64,000 nucleotides of DNA from Alcanivorax profundi (GTDB lineage: Bacteria > Pseudomonadota > Gammaproteobacteria > Pseudomonadales > Alcanivoracaceae), in the NCBI RefSeq assembly GCF_003597125.1, contig NZ_QYYA01000005.1, positions 124,001 through 188,000 on the forward strand, read 5' to 3'. Both the position numbers and the translations under genes were made by a program. Below are positions 17,280-27,101 of the stretch, in pieces. The notes below the pieces were generated by a model, which was not told the origin of the DNA, did no database searches, and saw nothing but the letters and a program-made list of their open reading frames with translations. Position 1 is the stretch's first letter; each line of letters opens with the position of its first letter.

Positions 17280-18320
17280 ATGGCAGCCATGGATGAGCCG
17301 CCAGGCAGCGGGTTTCTACCCGACCTCTGCAGTACCCGGGCGGTGCTGGTGGTCGTTGTCGTTGCTGAGTTGATGGCGCTGGTGGTGACCCTGGTGGCCA
17401 CCTACTACGATGCATTCAGCGTTGGCCGCCTGGCGGTAACGTCCCTGTTTGTCCAGTGGGTTGGCCTGACGTCGGCGGCAATGGTCTGCCAGTTGCGCCC
17501 GCGCTTGAACCAGTTGGCGCCGGCCTGGGCGTCAGTGTCGGTGGTGTTGCTGGTGGTGCTGGACACCCTGTTGTTCAGCCTGGTCGCTCGCGCGGTGATG
17601 GCCTGGGTGGCCGGCACCCTGCACATCAGTCCGATGTGGAGCCCGGAAATTCTGGTCAACAGCTTGATAGCGGCGATCATTGCCGGGCTGGTAATGCGTT
17701 ATTTCTACGTTCAAGAGCAGCTGCGGCAGAAGGGGCAGGCAGAGCTGCAGGCACGAATACAGGCGCTGCAATCGCGTATACGCCCGCATTTTTTGTTCAA
17801 TTCCATGAACATTATCTCCAGCCTGATCGCGGTGGATCCGGATGCCGCCGAGCAGGTGGTAGAGGATTTGTCCGTGTTGTTCCGGGCGAGCCTGAAAAGC
17901 AGCGGGAATGAAGCCTCTCTGGCCGATGAGCTGGAGCTTTGCCGTCGCTATATCCATATTGAGCAGCTGCGTATGGGGGACCGTTTGCAGGTCACCTGGG
18001 ACATTCAGGTGCCGGCGGAAAATGTGCGGATTCCCCTGTTAACCTTGCAACCCTTGCTCGAAAATGCCATTTATCATGGTGTACAGCCATTGGCCGCTGG
18101 TGGCATGGTGGTGATCAGTGCCGTGGATGAAGGTGGTTTCCTGCGTTTGTCGGTGAGCAACCCCAAACCGCCGGGTGATGGTCATCACAAGGGCAACCGC
18201 ATGGCGCTGGAAAATATCCTGCACCGGTTGCAGGCTCTTTACGGTGATCAGGTGGCGGTGGAATCCCGCCCGCAAGAAAAAGAATACGAGATAGAAATCC
18301 GTTATCCGCTACAGCAATAA
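17280..18320 (+). CDS. algZ: LytS-type sensor histidine kinase AlgZ/FimS
   Basis: A 346-residue inner-membrane kinase. About four transmembrane segments span residues 20-140, followed by a His-kinase domain of the LytS class. The phospho-acceptor is His170 in IRPHFLFNSMN, and the N-box is LQPLLENAIYHGV. In Pseudomonas the pair AlgZ (FimS) and AlgR controls alginate and type IV pili. The usual G1 box is reduced, as in other family members. AlgR follows 12 bp downstream. The ATG is preceded by AAGGAG. The argH-algZ-algR-hemC order is conserved. Confidence 0.92.
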   Translation: MAAMDEPPGSGFLPDLCSTRAVLVVVVVAELMALVVTLVATYYDAFSVGRLAVTSLFVQWVGLTSAAMVCQLRPRLNQLAPAWASVSVVLLVVLDTLLFSLVARAVMAWVAGTLHISPMWSPEILVNSLIAAIIAGLVMRYFYVQEQLRQKGQAELQARIQALQSRIRPHFLFNSMNIISSLIAVDPDAAEQVVEDLSVLFRASLKSSGNEASLADELELCRRYIHIEQLRMGDRLQVTWDIQVPAENVRIPLLTLQPLLENAIYHGVQPLAAGGMVVISAVDEGGFLRLSVSNPKPPGDGHHKGNRMALENILHRLQALYGDQVAVESRPQEKEYEIEIRYPLQQ

Positions 18321-18332
18321 GGGACGAAAATT

Positions 18333-19073
18333 ATGCGGGTACTAGTATGTGATGATGAGCAACTGGCCCGGGACCGCCTGAAACGTCTGGTAGATAAAAC
18401 CGACGGGGTGGAGGTGGTTGCCGAAGCCGCCAACGGTCGCGAGGCCATCGAGCAGGCTCAGGAACATCGGCCCGATGTGGTGCTGATGGATATCCGCATG
18501 CCGGAAATGGACGGTATGGAGGCCGCTGAGCACCTCAGCAAGATCGATAACCCGCCGGCACTGATTTTCTGCACCGCCTATGACGAGCATGCCCTGCAGG
18601 CCTTCAAGGTTCATGCGGTGGATTACCTGCTCAAACCGGTGAGCGCAGATGACCTGGTCGCGGCCCTGTCCAAGGCCCGTACCCTCAACCGGGTGCAGTT
18701 GGCGGAGATCGGCAAGGAAGTCAGCGAAGAGAAGCCTCGCCGCCGTGGCCATATCAGTGCCCGTACTCACCGTGGGCTGGAACTGGTGCCGGTGGATGAC
18801 GTGCGGTATTTCCTCGCTGACCAGAAATACGTCACCGTGTGCTATGGCGAAGGTGAGGTTCTGATTGATGAGACCCTGAAAGAGCTGGAAACCGAATTCG
18901 GGGAGATGTTTGTGCGCATCCATCGCAATGCGCTGGTGGCACTCAAGTTCATTGAAGGCATGGAAATGGCCACCGCCGGCCACCATCAGGTCCGGCTGCG
19001 GGGTATCGAGTCCCGATTGACGGTCAGCCGCCGCCATGTGGCAGGCTTGCGCCGGGTACTGCAGAACCTTTAA
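18333..19073 (+). CDS. algR: LytTR-family response regulator AlgR
   Basis: A 246-residue regulator with an N-terminal receiver (acidic pair Asp8/Asp9, phospho-acceptor Asp53 in LMDIRMPEMDG, Lys in YLLKPV) and a C-terminal LytTR DNA-binding domain (about residues 140-246, including FVRIHRNALVAL and SRRHV). It partners AlgZ just upstream. In pseudomonads AlgR controls exopolysaccharide, pili and biofilm genes; its targets here are not visible. Confidence 0.95.
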   Translation: MRVLVCDDEQLARDRLKRLVDKTDGVEVVAEAANGREAIEQAQEHRPDVVLMDIRMPEMDGMEAAEHLSKIDNPPALIFCTAYDEHALQAFKVHAVDYLLKPVSADDLVAALSKARTLNRVQLAEIGKEVSEEKPRRRGHISARTHRGLELVPVDDVRYFLADQKYVTVCYGEGEVLIDETLKELETEFGEMFVRIHRNALVALKFIEGMEMATAGHHQVRLRGIESRLTVSRRHVAGLRRVLQNL

Positions 19074-19171
19074 CTGCGGTCATTTGGGGAATTAACAGCC
19101 AACTCCCGGCATGCTAGCCTTGTGGCGTGCTGGGGATTGGCCCGCCGAATAACAACAACAGGATCCAAGTC

Positions 19172-19483
19172 ATGAAAAAGCTGCTTCTGCTGCTGGTCAG
19201 CGCTGTCGTACTGAGTGGCTGCGCCACCGCTACCATGCCGGTTTCCGGTCTTCTGTTTGCCAATGTGAAGGCGCCGCTGACGGCGACGGCTTCCACGGAA
19301 AAGCCGACCCGTGTGGGTCGTGCCTCTACTCGCTCCATCCTGGGGTTGATCGCGTCCGGGGATGCCTCTATCCAGACGGCGGCCCGGAATGGTGGTATTA
19401 CCGAGATCCACCATGTGGATTATGAATCCCAGAATTTCTTCGGTGTACTCGCCGAGTTTACCGTGGTGGTCTACGGCAATTAA
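19172..19483 (+). CDS. TRL-like family lipoprotein
   Basis: A 103-residue lipoprotein with a signal of about 17 residues and the lipobox LSGC. The mature part matches the TRL (tRNA-associated locus) family: short strands with GRASTRSILGLIASGDASI, then ITEIHHVDY and FFGVLAEFTVVVYG. The family is widespread in Gram-negatives and its function is unknown. The start is the ATG at 19172 (MKKLLLLL), giving a proper signal peptide. It lies between algR and hemC on the same strand but has its own upstream gap. Confidence 0.8.
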   Translation: MKKLLLLLVSAVVLSGCATATMPVSGLLFANVKAPLTATASTEKPTRVGRASTRSILGLIASGDASIQTAARNGGITEIHHVDYESQNFFGVLAEFTVVVYGN

Positions 19484-19535
19484 GTTGAAAGTCCAAAGCT
19501 GAAGCGTGGGCCTGCGCCAGTTTGGTCCTGCTCTT

Positions 19536-19566
19536 GAAGCCGCGTCCAGTTTATGGGCGCGGCTTC
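19536..19566 (+). terminator. Hairpin after the TRL lipoprotein
   Basis: A perfect 9-bp stem, GAAGCCGCG (19536-19544) with CGCGGCTTC (19558-19566), lies about 50 bp behind the TRL gene and before hemC. Only a short TTT follows. Confidence 0.45.
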
Positions 19567-19683
19567 GACGTTTCTGAATCCGGCTGCTCTGCCCGCGCTT
19601 TTGAGCTTTCAGCTCCTCGTCTCGGCCACTGTGCGCCTTTGCTGTAGACTGGGCCCACTTTTCAACTGAACACAGGATCCCCC

Positions 19684-20613
19684 ATGTCCCGCGAAATCTT
19701 GCGTATCGCCACCCGTTCCAGTCCGTTGGCCATCTGGCAGGCGGAATATGTCCAGCAGCGACTGGAAAGCCTGCATGAGGGCTTGAGTGTGGAGCTGGTG
19801 CGCATCAAGACCCAGGGTGACAAGATTCTGGATACCCCGTTGGCGAAGATCGGTGGCAAGGGGTTGTTCGTCAAAGAGCTGGAAGAGGCCATGATGGATG
19901 GCCGCGCGGACATTGCCGTGCACTCCATGAAGGATGTACCCATGGAGCTGCCGCCGGGGTTTGTGCTGCCGGTAATCTGTGAGCGGGAAGATCCCCGCGA
20001 TGCGTTTGTGTCCAATCAGTACGACAGTCTGGCATCGTTGCCGCAGGGGGCCTGTGTGGGCACGTCCAGCTTGCGCCGTCAGGCGCAGGTGAAGGCGAAC
20101 CGCCCGGATCTGGTGGTCAAGAGCCTGCGCGGCAATGTGCAGACCCGTCTCGGCAAGCTGGATGCGGGAGAATTTGATGCCATTATTCTGGCCGCTGCCG
20201 GCCTTAAACGGCTGCAGATGTTTGATCGTATTCGCTATGAGATGCCACCAGAGGAATCCCTGCCTGCGGTTGGCCAGGGCGCGGTGGGCATCGAGTGTCG
20301 CGACGGGGATGCCCGTACCATCGAGCTGCTCAGCCCGCTGAGCGATACCGACACCTGGGATCGAGTGGTGGCCGAGCGTGCCATGAATCGTCGACTTGAA
20401 GGCGGTTGTCAGGTTCCCATCGCCGGCTTTGCCCTGTTGGAAGGGGACGACCTGTGGATGCGCGCGTTGGTGGCCGAAGAAGACGGCAGTCGGGTGTTGC
20501 GGGCTGAAGGGCGTGCCCATCGCAATGCGGGGGCAGAGTTGGGCATCCAGCTGGCTGAAGAGCTGCTGGCCCAGGGGGCCGATGATATTCTCAAGGCGCT
20601 TTACAACCGGTAG
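19684..20613 (+). CDS. hemC: Porphobilinogen deaminase (hydroxymethylbilane synthase)
   Basis: Polymerises four porphobilinogen units to hydroxymethylbilane in haem synthesis. The 309-residue protein has the cofactor-attachment Cys242 in [12 protein letters not shown], catalytic Asp in HSMKDVP (83), and the Arg-rich TSSLRRQAQ segment. It heads the hemC-hemD-hemX-hemY cluster conserved in gammaproteobacteria. The hemD start lies 5 bp behind its stop. Confidence 0.97.
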   Translation: MSREILRIATRSSPLAIWQAEYVQQRLESLHEGLSVELVRIKTQGDKILDTPLAKIGGKGLFVKELEEAMMDGRADIAVHSMKDVPMELPPGFVLPVICEREDPRDAFVSNQYDSLASLPQGACVGTSSLRRQAQVKANRPDLVVKSLRGNVQTRLGKLDAGEFDAIILAAAGLKRLQMFDRIRYEMPPEESLPAVGQGAVGIECRDGDARTIELLSPLSDTDTWDRVVAERAMNRRLEGGCQVPIAGFALLEGDDLWMRALVAEEDGSRVLRAEGRAHRNAGAELGIQLAEELLAQGADDILKALYNR

Positions 20614-20618
20614 TGCTC

Positions 20619-21320
20619 ATGCAGGTACTGGTGACCCGCCCACAGGGACAGGAACAGGGCCTAATGGCCGCGCTCGGGCAAGCGGGGTATCAGCCGTGCC
20701 ATAGCCCGGCCCTGCTGATCGAGCCCTTGCCGGTGACGGCGGCCATGCGGCGCACCCTGATGGATCTGGATTTGTATCACGGGGTCTTTTTCGCCAGCCC
20801 CAATGCCGCACGACTGGCGCTGTCCGCCATGGCGGATCTCTGGCCTCAATGGCCGGTCGGCGTGCACTGGCTGGCGGTAGGCCGCGCCACTGCCGCGGAA
20901 CTGGGGCAATGGCAGCTGACGGCTGAAGTGCCCGCCAGCGGATTTAACTCCGAGGCGGTGTTGGCGTTGCCCTGCCTGCAGGATATTCAGGAAAAAAAGG
21001 TGCTGTTGTGTCGGGGCGAAACCGGCCGGGAATTGCTGGCGCAGACCCTGCAGGCCCGTGGCGCCGAGGTTTCCTCGCTGGCGTTTTATCGTCGTCAGGC
21101 CAACCCGGATTTTCATTGCCCGCCCGGTTGTGACTGGGCCATGATCACCAGTGTGGAAAGTTGGCACAGCGTGGTGTCGGGTTTGCCTGCCGGGTGTGGC
21201 GTGATTGCCGCTGGCGAGCGTGTCGCCGCACAGATTCGTGCCAGCTTTGACGGAACCGTGATCACTGCCGCCAGTGCCCACGATGACGATATGCTGGCTG
21301 CATTGCCTGGCCTGCAATAA
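20619..21320 (+). CDS. hemD: Uroporphyrinogen-III synthase
   Basis: Cyclises hydroxymethylbilane to uroporphyrinogen III with inversion of ring D. The 233-residue protein has the low-identity but recognisable family layout: N-terminal VLVTRPQGQ, FFASPNAARLAL, the bridging VLLCRGETGRELL, and ending with TSVESWHSV and VIAAGERVA. The ATG at 20619 is taken; a GTG at 20613 overlapping the hemC stop is also possible. Confidence 0.93.
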   Translation: MQVLVTRPQGQEQGLMAALGQAGYQPCHSPALLIEPLPVTAAMRRTLMDLDLYHGVFFASPNAARLALSAMADLWPQWPVGVHWLAVGRATAAELGQWQLTAEVPASGFNSEAVLALPCLQDIQEKKVLLCRGETGRELLAQTLQARGAEVSSLAFYRRQANPDFHCPPGCDWAMITSVESWHSVVSGLPAGCGVIAAGERVAAQIRASFDGTVITAASAHDDDMLAALPGLQ

Positions 21321-21419
21321 TCGTGTTGCCGTCCCCGCTGCATTACATTGTTTAATGGACAGGCAGAGCGCCCCCCTTTAAGGTTTTTGACCAACAACTC
21401 ATAAAGTACTGGAGCAGTC

Positions 21420-22385
21420 ATGACGCAGGACCGTCTTCTTTCCCGGCAACGCGGGGTCACTATCTGGCTTGTCCTGATTATCCTGATCCTGGCCGCGGTG
21501 ATTGGTGCCGGTGGCTGGTGGGGCTGGCAGGAGTATCAGCGTCTGCGAAGTGACAAAGCGGGTTTTGCCGAGCAGCTCCAGACACTGACTTCACAGATGG
21601 CCAGCCAGCGCAGTGAGGTGCAGGGTGCCCTGGCTGCGTTTGAAAAAAAGCAGGCGGAACTGGCTTCCCAGCAGATCAAGGACCGCACTGCGCTCACCGA
21701 TATCAAGACCGGTGGCCAGCGCCTGTGGCTGATCAATGAATCCCGTGCGCTGGCCAGCCTGGCCAGCCAACGCCTGCTGCTAACCCAGGATGCCATTGCG
21801 GCCCGTCGTTTGCTGGAAGCGGCCGATAACATTCTTGCCCGCATCGATGATCCTTCCGTATTGTCCGCGCGTCAGGCGCTGGCGGTAGACATGGACAAGC
21901 TGAGCCGTGCCAGCAAGGTCGATGTGCAGGGCATGGTGCTGCAGTTGGGCGCCTTGCGTCAGACGGTGGTGGAACTGGCGGTACCAGTGGAAGAGGCGCC
22001 GCCGGAGAAAAATCGCCCTGAGGTCAACCAGCCCTGGTGGCAGGATGTGCTGGATCGCATGCCGGTGAATGTACGTCACCATGAAGGGCGGGTGCCGCTG
22101 CCTCTCACCGCTGAGCAGGCGTCGCTGGTGCGCCTGACCCTCGATGGCAGCCTGCAACAGGCGCAACTGGCCCTGATGCAGGGCCGTGGTGAGGCCTATC
22201 GTCAGGCATTGGACAATGCCCGGGCGACCTTGAAGGAATGGTTCCGAAAGGATGATCCCCGTGCGGCCCATATGGCAGAGGTGCTGAACGATATGGGGGG
22301 CAAGCAGGTCGCGTATGCCTTGCCGGAAATCGGCGCCGGTTTGCAGGCCATCGAAGCGCTGAAGCGTAAGGAGGGTGGGGCATGA
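21420..22385 (+). CDS. hemX: HemX family membrane-anchored protein
   Basis: A 321-residue protein with one N-terminal transmembrane helix (about residues 13-34, WLVLIILILAAVIGAGGWW), a coiled coil of about residues 40-85 rich in Gln/Ala, and a periplasmic-type domain. It belongs to the HemX family encoded between hemD and hemY. It is often annotated as a uroporphyrinogen-III C-methyltransferase, but no methyltransferase motif is visible here. A scaffold or regulatory role in tetrapyrrole synthesis is more plausible. The stop overlaps the hemY ATG (ATGA). Confidence 0.9.
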   Translation: MTQDRLLSRQRGVTIWLVLIILILAAVIGAGGWWGWQEYQRLRSDKAGFAEQLQTLTSQMASQRSEVQGALAAFEKKQAELASQQIKDRTALTDIKTGGQRLWLINESRALASLASQRLLLTQDAIAARRLLEAADNILARIDDPSVLSARQALAVDMDKLSRASKVDVQGMVLQLGALRQTVVELAVPVEEAPPEKNRPEVNQPWWQDVLDRMPVNVRHHEGRVPLPLTAEQASLVRLTLDGSLQQAQLALMQGRGEAYRQALDNARATLKEWFRKDDPRAAHMAEVLNDMGGKQVAYALPEIGAGLQAIEALKRKEGGA

Positions 22386-23608
22386 AAAAAGTCGCCCTGC
22401 TGGTCATCGTTGCGCTGGTATTTGCCCTGATGCTGGGCCGCTGGATGGCGGTGGATTCCGGGTATGTACTGGTGATCCGTGATGACTTCTCGCTGGATAC
22501 CACCCTGGGTTTTGTCATTTTGATGGCGTTGCTGGCTTCGGTGGCCTTGGTGGTGCTGACCTTGCTGGGCAATGCCGCCTGGAACGCGCTGGAGCCCATG
22601 CGGGCGACCCGCCGCTGGAAAAAACAGGTCGCCGCCCGCCGCCTGCGTAGCGGTTTCCTGCAACTGGTGGATGGTGAACTGGATAAGGCGGAGCGGTTGT
22701 TGGTGGCCGCGGGTGAAGATGGCGACTGGCCAATGCTTGCCTGGCTGCTGGCAGCGGAAACCGCTCAGGAGCAGGATAACGTGGAGGCCAGCCAGCGGTA
22801 TCTGGAAAACGCCGGCAGTGATCACCGCGGGCGCTTGGTGGCCGGTTTGATGAAAGCCCGCTTTGCACTGGATGACGGTTATCCCGATCAGGCCCGTGAA
22901 GAGTTGAAGGTGCTGGCGGACATGGCCCCCCGAAACAAGCGGATTCTGCGGACCTATGCCCAGGTGCTGGAAAGCCAGCGAGACTGGCCGGCGCTGTGTG
23001 ATCTGATGCCGCGTCTCAAGCGGGCGTTTGGTGAGGGGGAATCCCGGCGTGAGCGCCGCGCGTGGCTGGCCCTGTTGCAGGAAACCGCCCGCAAGCCCGG
23101 TTTCAACGATGCAGACAGTCGCCGTGAGGAATTGCGCAAACTGTGGAAAAACGTCCCGGTGCAGCTTAAGAACGATCCGGCCATGATTGCCCGTTATGCA
23201 GGCTTTCTGGCCCAGCTGGGAGGCGGCAAGGGCGCGCTGAATCTGGTCCGTGAAAAGTTGGATCAGGAGTGGGATGACCGTCTGCCGCCGGTATTGGAAG
23301 CCATTGATGATGTGTCTCCGGACGATTTGCTGCAGGTGCTGGAGCGCTGGTTGGCGGAGCGCCCGGGTAACGCGGCGGTGCTGATTACCTCCGGCCGGGT
23401 GGCACTGAAGGCGCGGCTATGGGGCAAGGCCCAGGGCTTCTTTGAAGCGGCGGCCAATTCCAGCCAGAGTGCGACTGCGCTGGCGGAGCTGTCGCGCCTG
23501 TATCAGGCGCTGGGCGATTCGTCCAAGGCCATGAAAACCTTCGAACGTCGTCTGGCACAGCTGGAAGGCCAGCTACCCGCCCTGCCCATGCCGGACAAGG
23601 CGCTGTAA
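22382..23608 (+). CDS. hemY: HemY protein with TPR-like repeats
   Basis: A 408-residue protein with two N-terminal membrane segments (about residues 4-24 and 40-62) and a long helical tetratricopeptide-like region up to residue 395, e.g. DNVEASQRYLENAG and LSRLYQALGDSSKAMKTFE. It is the proteobacterial HemY of the hem cluster, unrelated in sequence to the Bacillus HemY oxidase. The exact role is unclear; it is thought to support haem synthesis or its assembly. It overlaps hemX by 4 bp. Confidence 0.92.
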   Translation: MKKVALLVIVALVFALMLGRWMAVDSGYVLVIRDDFSLDTTLGFVILMALLASVALVVLTLLGNAAWNALEPMRATRRWKKQVAARRLRSGFLQLVDGELDKAERLLVAAGEDGDWPMLAWLLAAETAQEQDNVEASQRYLENAGSDHRGRLVAGLMKARFALDDGYPDQAREELKVLADMAPRNKRILRTYAQVLESQRDWPALCDLMPRLKRAFGEGESRRERRAWLALLQETARKPGFNDADSRREELRKLWKNVPVQLKNDPAMIARYAGFLAQLGGGKGALNLVREKLDQEWDDRLPPVLEAIDDVSPDDLLQVLERWLAERPGNAAVLITSGRVALKARLWGKAQGFFEAAANSSQSATALAELSRLYQALGDSSKAMKTFERRLAQLEGQLPALPMPDKAL

Positions 23609-23635
23609 GTCTTCCTGTAGGGTGTTTGGGGTTTT

Positions 23636-23676
23636 CTGTGGGAGCGGAGGTTCCACCGCGAATGAACGACCGCTCC
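23636..23676. repeat. REP-like palindromic unit after hemY
   Basis: CTGTGGGAGCGGAGGTTC, followed by CACCGCGAA, has the GTGGGAGC start seen in pseudomonad REP sequences and in the paired element at 36463. GGAGCGG (23641-23647) can pair with CCGCTCC (23670-23676). It lies between convergent hemY and pqiC. Confidence 0.5.
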
Positions 23677-23696
23677 GACTTTGCCGCCTGCCGGGT

Positions 23697-24227
23697 TTAC
23701 CGTGGGGCAGTGTTAAGGGCATTGGCGATCTCGGTGGCGATGTGTTGCCAACCCGCATCCAGTGCCCTGACCAGATTGGCGTACCCGCCTTCTTGCAGTG
23801 GTGCTTGCCACTGAATCAATCCTTCCTTCGGCGCTGCTCCTTCTAGCCTCCATCGACCGGTAATGACTGCGCTATCGCTGTCTTGCTCTTCACCCTGCAT
23901 GCCCTGAAAGCGACTGAGTTCCACGGTCAGGTGGGTGCTTTCGTCGTTGTGAACGGCGGCGAGGGCGGTTTCAAGCGAGCGTTGTAATTGGGCGCTCAAT
24001 GGGTCGGCCCAGCGATGATGACGTGCCACGCGTATCTCGCTGTTGCTTAGCTGCATGGCAATGCCGCCACGATCGAGGTAGCTGGCAAGACGTATATTTA
24101 CCTCTGTACTGCTATTGGCCATGTGGCTGGCAGAGGGAAGTAAATAGCCGGGAGGTGGAGACGGGGGCGTGTGACTGCACCCCAGGGTAAGGGCGGTAAC
24201 CAGGGCGATGATGGGCAAGCGCGTCAT
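23697..24227 (-). CDS. pqiC: PqiC-type lipoprotein (ABC transport auxiliary)
   Basis: A 176-residue outer-membrane lipoprotein of the PqiC/YmbA (DUF330) family. The signal peptide ends at the lipobox LTLGC (Cys17), followed by a Pro-rich linker (SHTPPSPPPGYLLP). The mature domain has family-typical INIRLASYLDRGGI-like and RHHRWADPLSAQL segments. With PqiA and PqiB it forms a trans-envelope lipid-transport system linked to membrane integrity. The ATG overlaps the pqiB stop by 4 bp. Confidence 0.88.
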   Translation of the reverse strand: MTRLPIIALVTALTLGCSHTPPSPPPGYLLPSASHMANSSTEVNIRLASYLDRGGIAMQLSNSEIRVARHHRWADPLSAQLQRSLETALAAVHNDESTHLTVELSRFQGMQGEEQDSDSAVITGRWRLEGAAPKEGLIQWQAPLQEGGYANLVRALDAGWQHIATEIANALNTAPR

Positions 24228-25834
24228 TGTGCACCTCGGGGTTGTAGGTCTTCAGCCGTATGACGCTGAAAGATAAGGGCATTGGGTTGTTGGTTGAGTG
24301 TGTCAATCAAAGGCTCTGCCTCATTAAGCAAATGATTGAGTTTCTCCAGTGTGCCGATCAAGTGCTGCTGGCCTTCGCCGTCTGACTGCCAGCCCTCAAG
24401 TGTTCCCTCCAGAGCTTTCAGGTTATCGGTGAGCAGCTGGGGAAGTTGGCTCATTGCCGGATCGGCGAGCAATACTTCTACCCGTCGGGTGATGGCGTTC
24501 AGGTTTTCCAGGTTCTCGTTGATATGGTTGGCGATCTCTTGAACCGGAACATCATTCAGGGAGACTAATAGCTGATGAATCTGTTCTTCAATTTTCTCCA
24601 GTGAGCCACCATCAACGGAGGGGAAGACGGGAATGGATTGATGGCGAGCGGTAAGGTCGGCTTGGGGGGCATCTTCATGGAATTTGAGGTCCACATACAA
24701 TGAGCCGGTTAGCATGTTGCCAACCTTCAGGCTGGCCCTTAACCCATGGTTGACCAACCGTTCGAATTCCTCATGCCAATGGCGAGGGTCCACTACCGCA
24801 CCATTGTTCAGTCTTTGCGGTTCAAATCGGATCAGAACGGGGATCGGTTGTTGCCCCAGCCCTTGCGTCCCTTCAAATCCAAGGGTCCATGGCGCTTGTT
24901 CTACCGTGCCAATACGGATGCCGCGATATTCTACGGGGGCCCCATTTGAGAGTCCCCTGATGCTGTTCTTGACGAGTACAACGAACTTTGCCGTTTCCGT
25001 ATAGAGCGATTGACGTGCTGCTTCTTTGTCGTCATGAAGCATGAATTCGGTTTCGTCAATTGCTGGTTCACCAGGGAGCATGTTGCTGTCAGGAACCGCA
25101 AATGAAATCCCGCCTCCAAGCAATGCTTCGAGAGAGTTGATCTGGGCCTGGAAGCCTGAGGCATCCAGCTGGAAGCCGACACCGCTGACTTTCCAGAAAC
25201 GCGTGTTGCGGGTTACCAGTACGTCATACGGTTTTTCAATGAACAGGCGGTGTCTGAAAAGCTTGCTGGCCGGGTCGAAGCTTGTCTCAATCACTTGTCC
25301 TACTTTTAAATTCTGAAAACTGACAGGATCGCCATTGTTGATGTTACTGCCGGGAGTGCTGGTGAGTCTCAGGAACAATGCATTGTCAGGGTCAACTGCC
25401 GGAGGAGTGTCGTGAACGGTGAATTGCTTTTTCAGTGTGGAACTGTCGCCGGGTTCCAGTTCGATGTAAGAGCCGGAAAGTACCGTGGATAATCCGCTGA
25501 TTCCCCCTTTCCCGATGCGGGGTTTGACCACCCAGAAACGGGTTTCCTGATTAAACATCGACTCTGTTTCAGGAATCATTTGTACGCGAAGAATTGTGTG
25601 AGAGAGGTCATCAGAGAGAGAAACCTCTTCGACCAGTCCTACCTGGACGTTGCGTATCTTAATTGGGGTTTTTCCGGCAGTAATGCCGTCGGCCCGTTCC
25701 ATGTGAAGTGTGATAACCGGTCCAAAAGAGCTGAGATGCCGATAGGCGAGCCAAAGTCCTATGAGTAAAGCAAACAAGGGGATAAGCCAAACGGCGGATA
25801 TCTTTCTGCTTGAATGCATTGACGGATCAGCCAA
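24224..25834 (-). CDS. pqiB: PqiB, MCE-domain transport protein
   Basis: A 536-residue protein with an N-terminal membrane helix (about residues 12-30, VWLIPLFALLIGLWLAY) and three MCE domains of about 100 residues, recognisable at VITLHMERADGITAGKTPI, the LFLRLTSTPGSNINNGDPV copy and the AKFVVLVKNSIRGLSNGAP copy. A C-terminal coiled-coil region follows. In E. coli PqiB forms a periplasm-spanning hexameric syringe for lipid movement. It overlaps pqiA by 8 bp and pqiC by 4 bp. Confidence 0.94.
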   Translation of the reverse strand: MADPSMHSSRKISAVWLIPLFALLIGLWLAYRHLSSFGPVITLHMERADGITAGKTPIKIRNVQVGLVEEVSLSDDLSHTILRVQMIPETESMFNQETRFWVVKPRIGKGGISGLSTVLSGSYIELEPGDSSTLKKQFTVHDTPPAVDPDNALFLRLTSTPGSNINNGDPVSFQNLKVGQVIETSFDPASKLFRHRLFIEKPYDVLVTRNTRFWKVSGVGFQLDASGFQAQINSLEALLGGGISFAVPDSNMLPGEPAIDETEFMLHDDKEAARQSLYTETAKFVVLVKNSIRGLSNGAPVEYRGIRIGTVEQAPWTLGFEGTQGLGQQPIPVLIRFEPQRLNNGAVVDPRHWHEEFERLVNHGLRASLKVGNMLTGSLYVDLKFHEDAPQADLTARHQSIPVFPSVDGGSLEKIEEQIHQLLVSLNDVPVQEIANHINENLENLNAITRRVEVLLADPAMSQLPQLLTDNLKALEGTLEGWQSDGEGQQHLIGTLEKLNHLLNEAEPLIDTLNQQPNALIFQRHTAEDLQPRGAQ

Positions 25835-27101
25835 CGTCGCTCTCCTGTGTTTTGAGGTTGTCGCCCTGATTGTCCCAGATAAGGCGAGGGTCGAACTGGT
25901 GCGATGCCAGCATGGTGAAAATTACCATGCCGCAGAATGCGATACCGCCAAGACCTGGAGCTACACTTAAAATCTGTCCTATTTGCAGCATTGCTACAAC
26001 AATGGCAATAACAAAAACATCTACCATGGACCATCGACCAATCCACTCCGTCACCCGGTACAGCCGCATTTGGGTTTTCATATTCATCGGGGATGTTCGT
26101 CGGGTTGCCAGGCAAAGCCAGGCAATGGCCATGATTTTGCCAAAAGGGATCAGGACACTGGCGGTAAAGATGATGAGTGCAATGGGCCAGTCCCCGTGTT
26201 TAAGAAACAGCATTGCGCCCGCAATAATCGTTGCAGGATCCTCTTTTCCCAGTGCCGTAGTGACCATGATGGGCAGGCTTTGAGCTGGAATGCTGAACAG
26301 GGTGGCAGTGAGCAGCAATGCGATAACGCGTTGTAGCGATAGTGGCGCCCGTTCGTGAAGGGAGTGGTGGCAACGTATGCAATGGGTGTTATGACAATTC
26401 TGGAGCTGACCGCAGTGGTGACATGCACTGAGATTTTGTGAGCGTGATGTGTGGCCAGGTCGAGCGTCACGGGGTTGCTGTAGAGTGCCGAGCTGCCTTT
26501 CCCAAAGCTGAATGCTGTTTACCCTGAGTGTTGTGGCGAGCAACAGAAAAGCAAAGGCTGCGAAAGTCCAGAACGAAGGAAAGAGTTTTACCTCAACCAT
26601 GCCAACGAGTTTGACGAGGCTGACAAGCGCAGCGATGACAAATACATCGGCCATCATCCACGGTTGGATGGTCGGCAATATCTGTATCAGACGTTTCGAT
26701 ATGCTGGCGTGACGTTTCATGGTCAGCGCGTAATGAAGAAAAAGAATGGCGAGTAAATAGCAGCCTGGCAGTATCACAATGGTAAGCAGAGTGATGAGTG
26801 CGAGTATGGGTTGGTCAAAGGTTGCGAGCTCTATACTGGCATCATTGATTGTCATGATCCGTTCGATGCCACTTTTTTCAAAGCCGAGATAGGGAAAACA
26901 CAACGAAAGCGTCAGCATCACCAGCGCAGACATAGCCAGTGCGGGGGTAAGTGTATCTTTGGGTGTGTGGTGAGTGATTGGATGTTGGCAGCGGGGGCAT
27001 TCTATCCAGCCTGTGGTGTGGAAATCATGAGCGGACACCATGTCGCATTCATGGCATGGTAACACCCGGCTTTGTTCATCCCTTGGTTCCGGCAACGACA
27101 T
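25827..27101 (-). CDS. pqiA: PqiA inner-membrane protein
   Basis: A 424-residue protein with two repeated PqiA domains, each with a Cys4 zinc ribbon followed by four membrane helices. The first ribbon is CHECDM...CPRCQ near the N-terminus. The second is CHHCGQ...CIRCHH near residue 225. It is the membrane partner of PqiB. The first gene of pqiABC; the operon is paraquat/SoxS-inducible in E. coli, but no such site is recognised here. Confidence 0.94.
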   Translation of the reverse strand: MSLPEPRDEQSRVLPCHECDMVSAHDFHTTGWIECPRCQHPITHHTPKDTLTPALAMSALVMLTLSLCFPYLGFEKSGIERIMTINDASIELATFDQPILALITLLTIVILPGCYLLAILFLHYALTMKRHASISKRLIQILPTIQPWMMADVFVIAALVSLVKLVGMVEVKLFPSFWTFAAFAFLLLATTLRVNSIQLWERQLGTLQQPRDARPGHTSRSQNLSACHHCGQLQNCHNTHCIRCHHSLHERAPLSLQRVIALLLTATLFSIPAQSLPIMVTTALGKEDPATIIAGAMLFLKHGDWPIALIIFTASVLIPFGKIMAIAWLCLATRRTSPMNMKTQMRLYRVTEWIGRWSMVDVFVIAIVVAMLQIGQILSVAPGLGGIAFCGMVIFTMLASHQFDPRLIWDNQGDNLKTQESDVG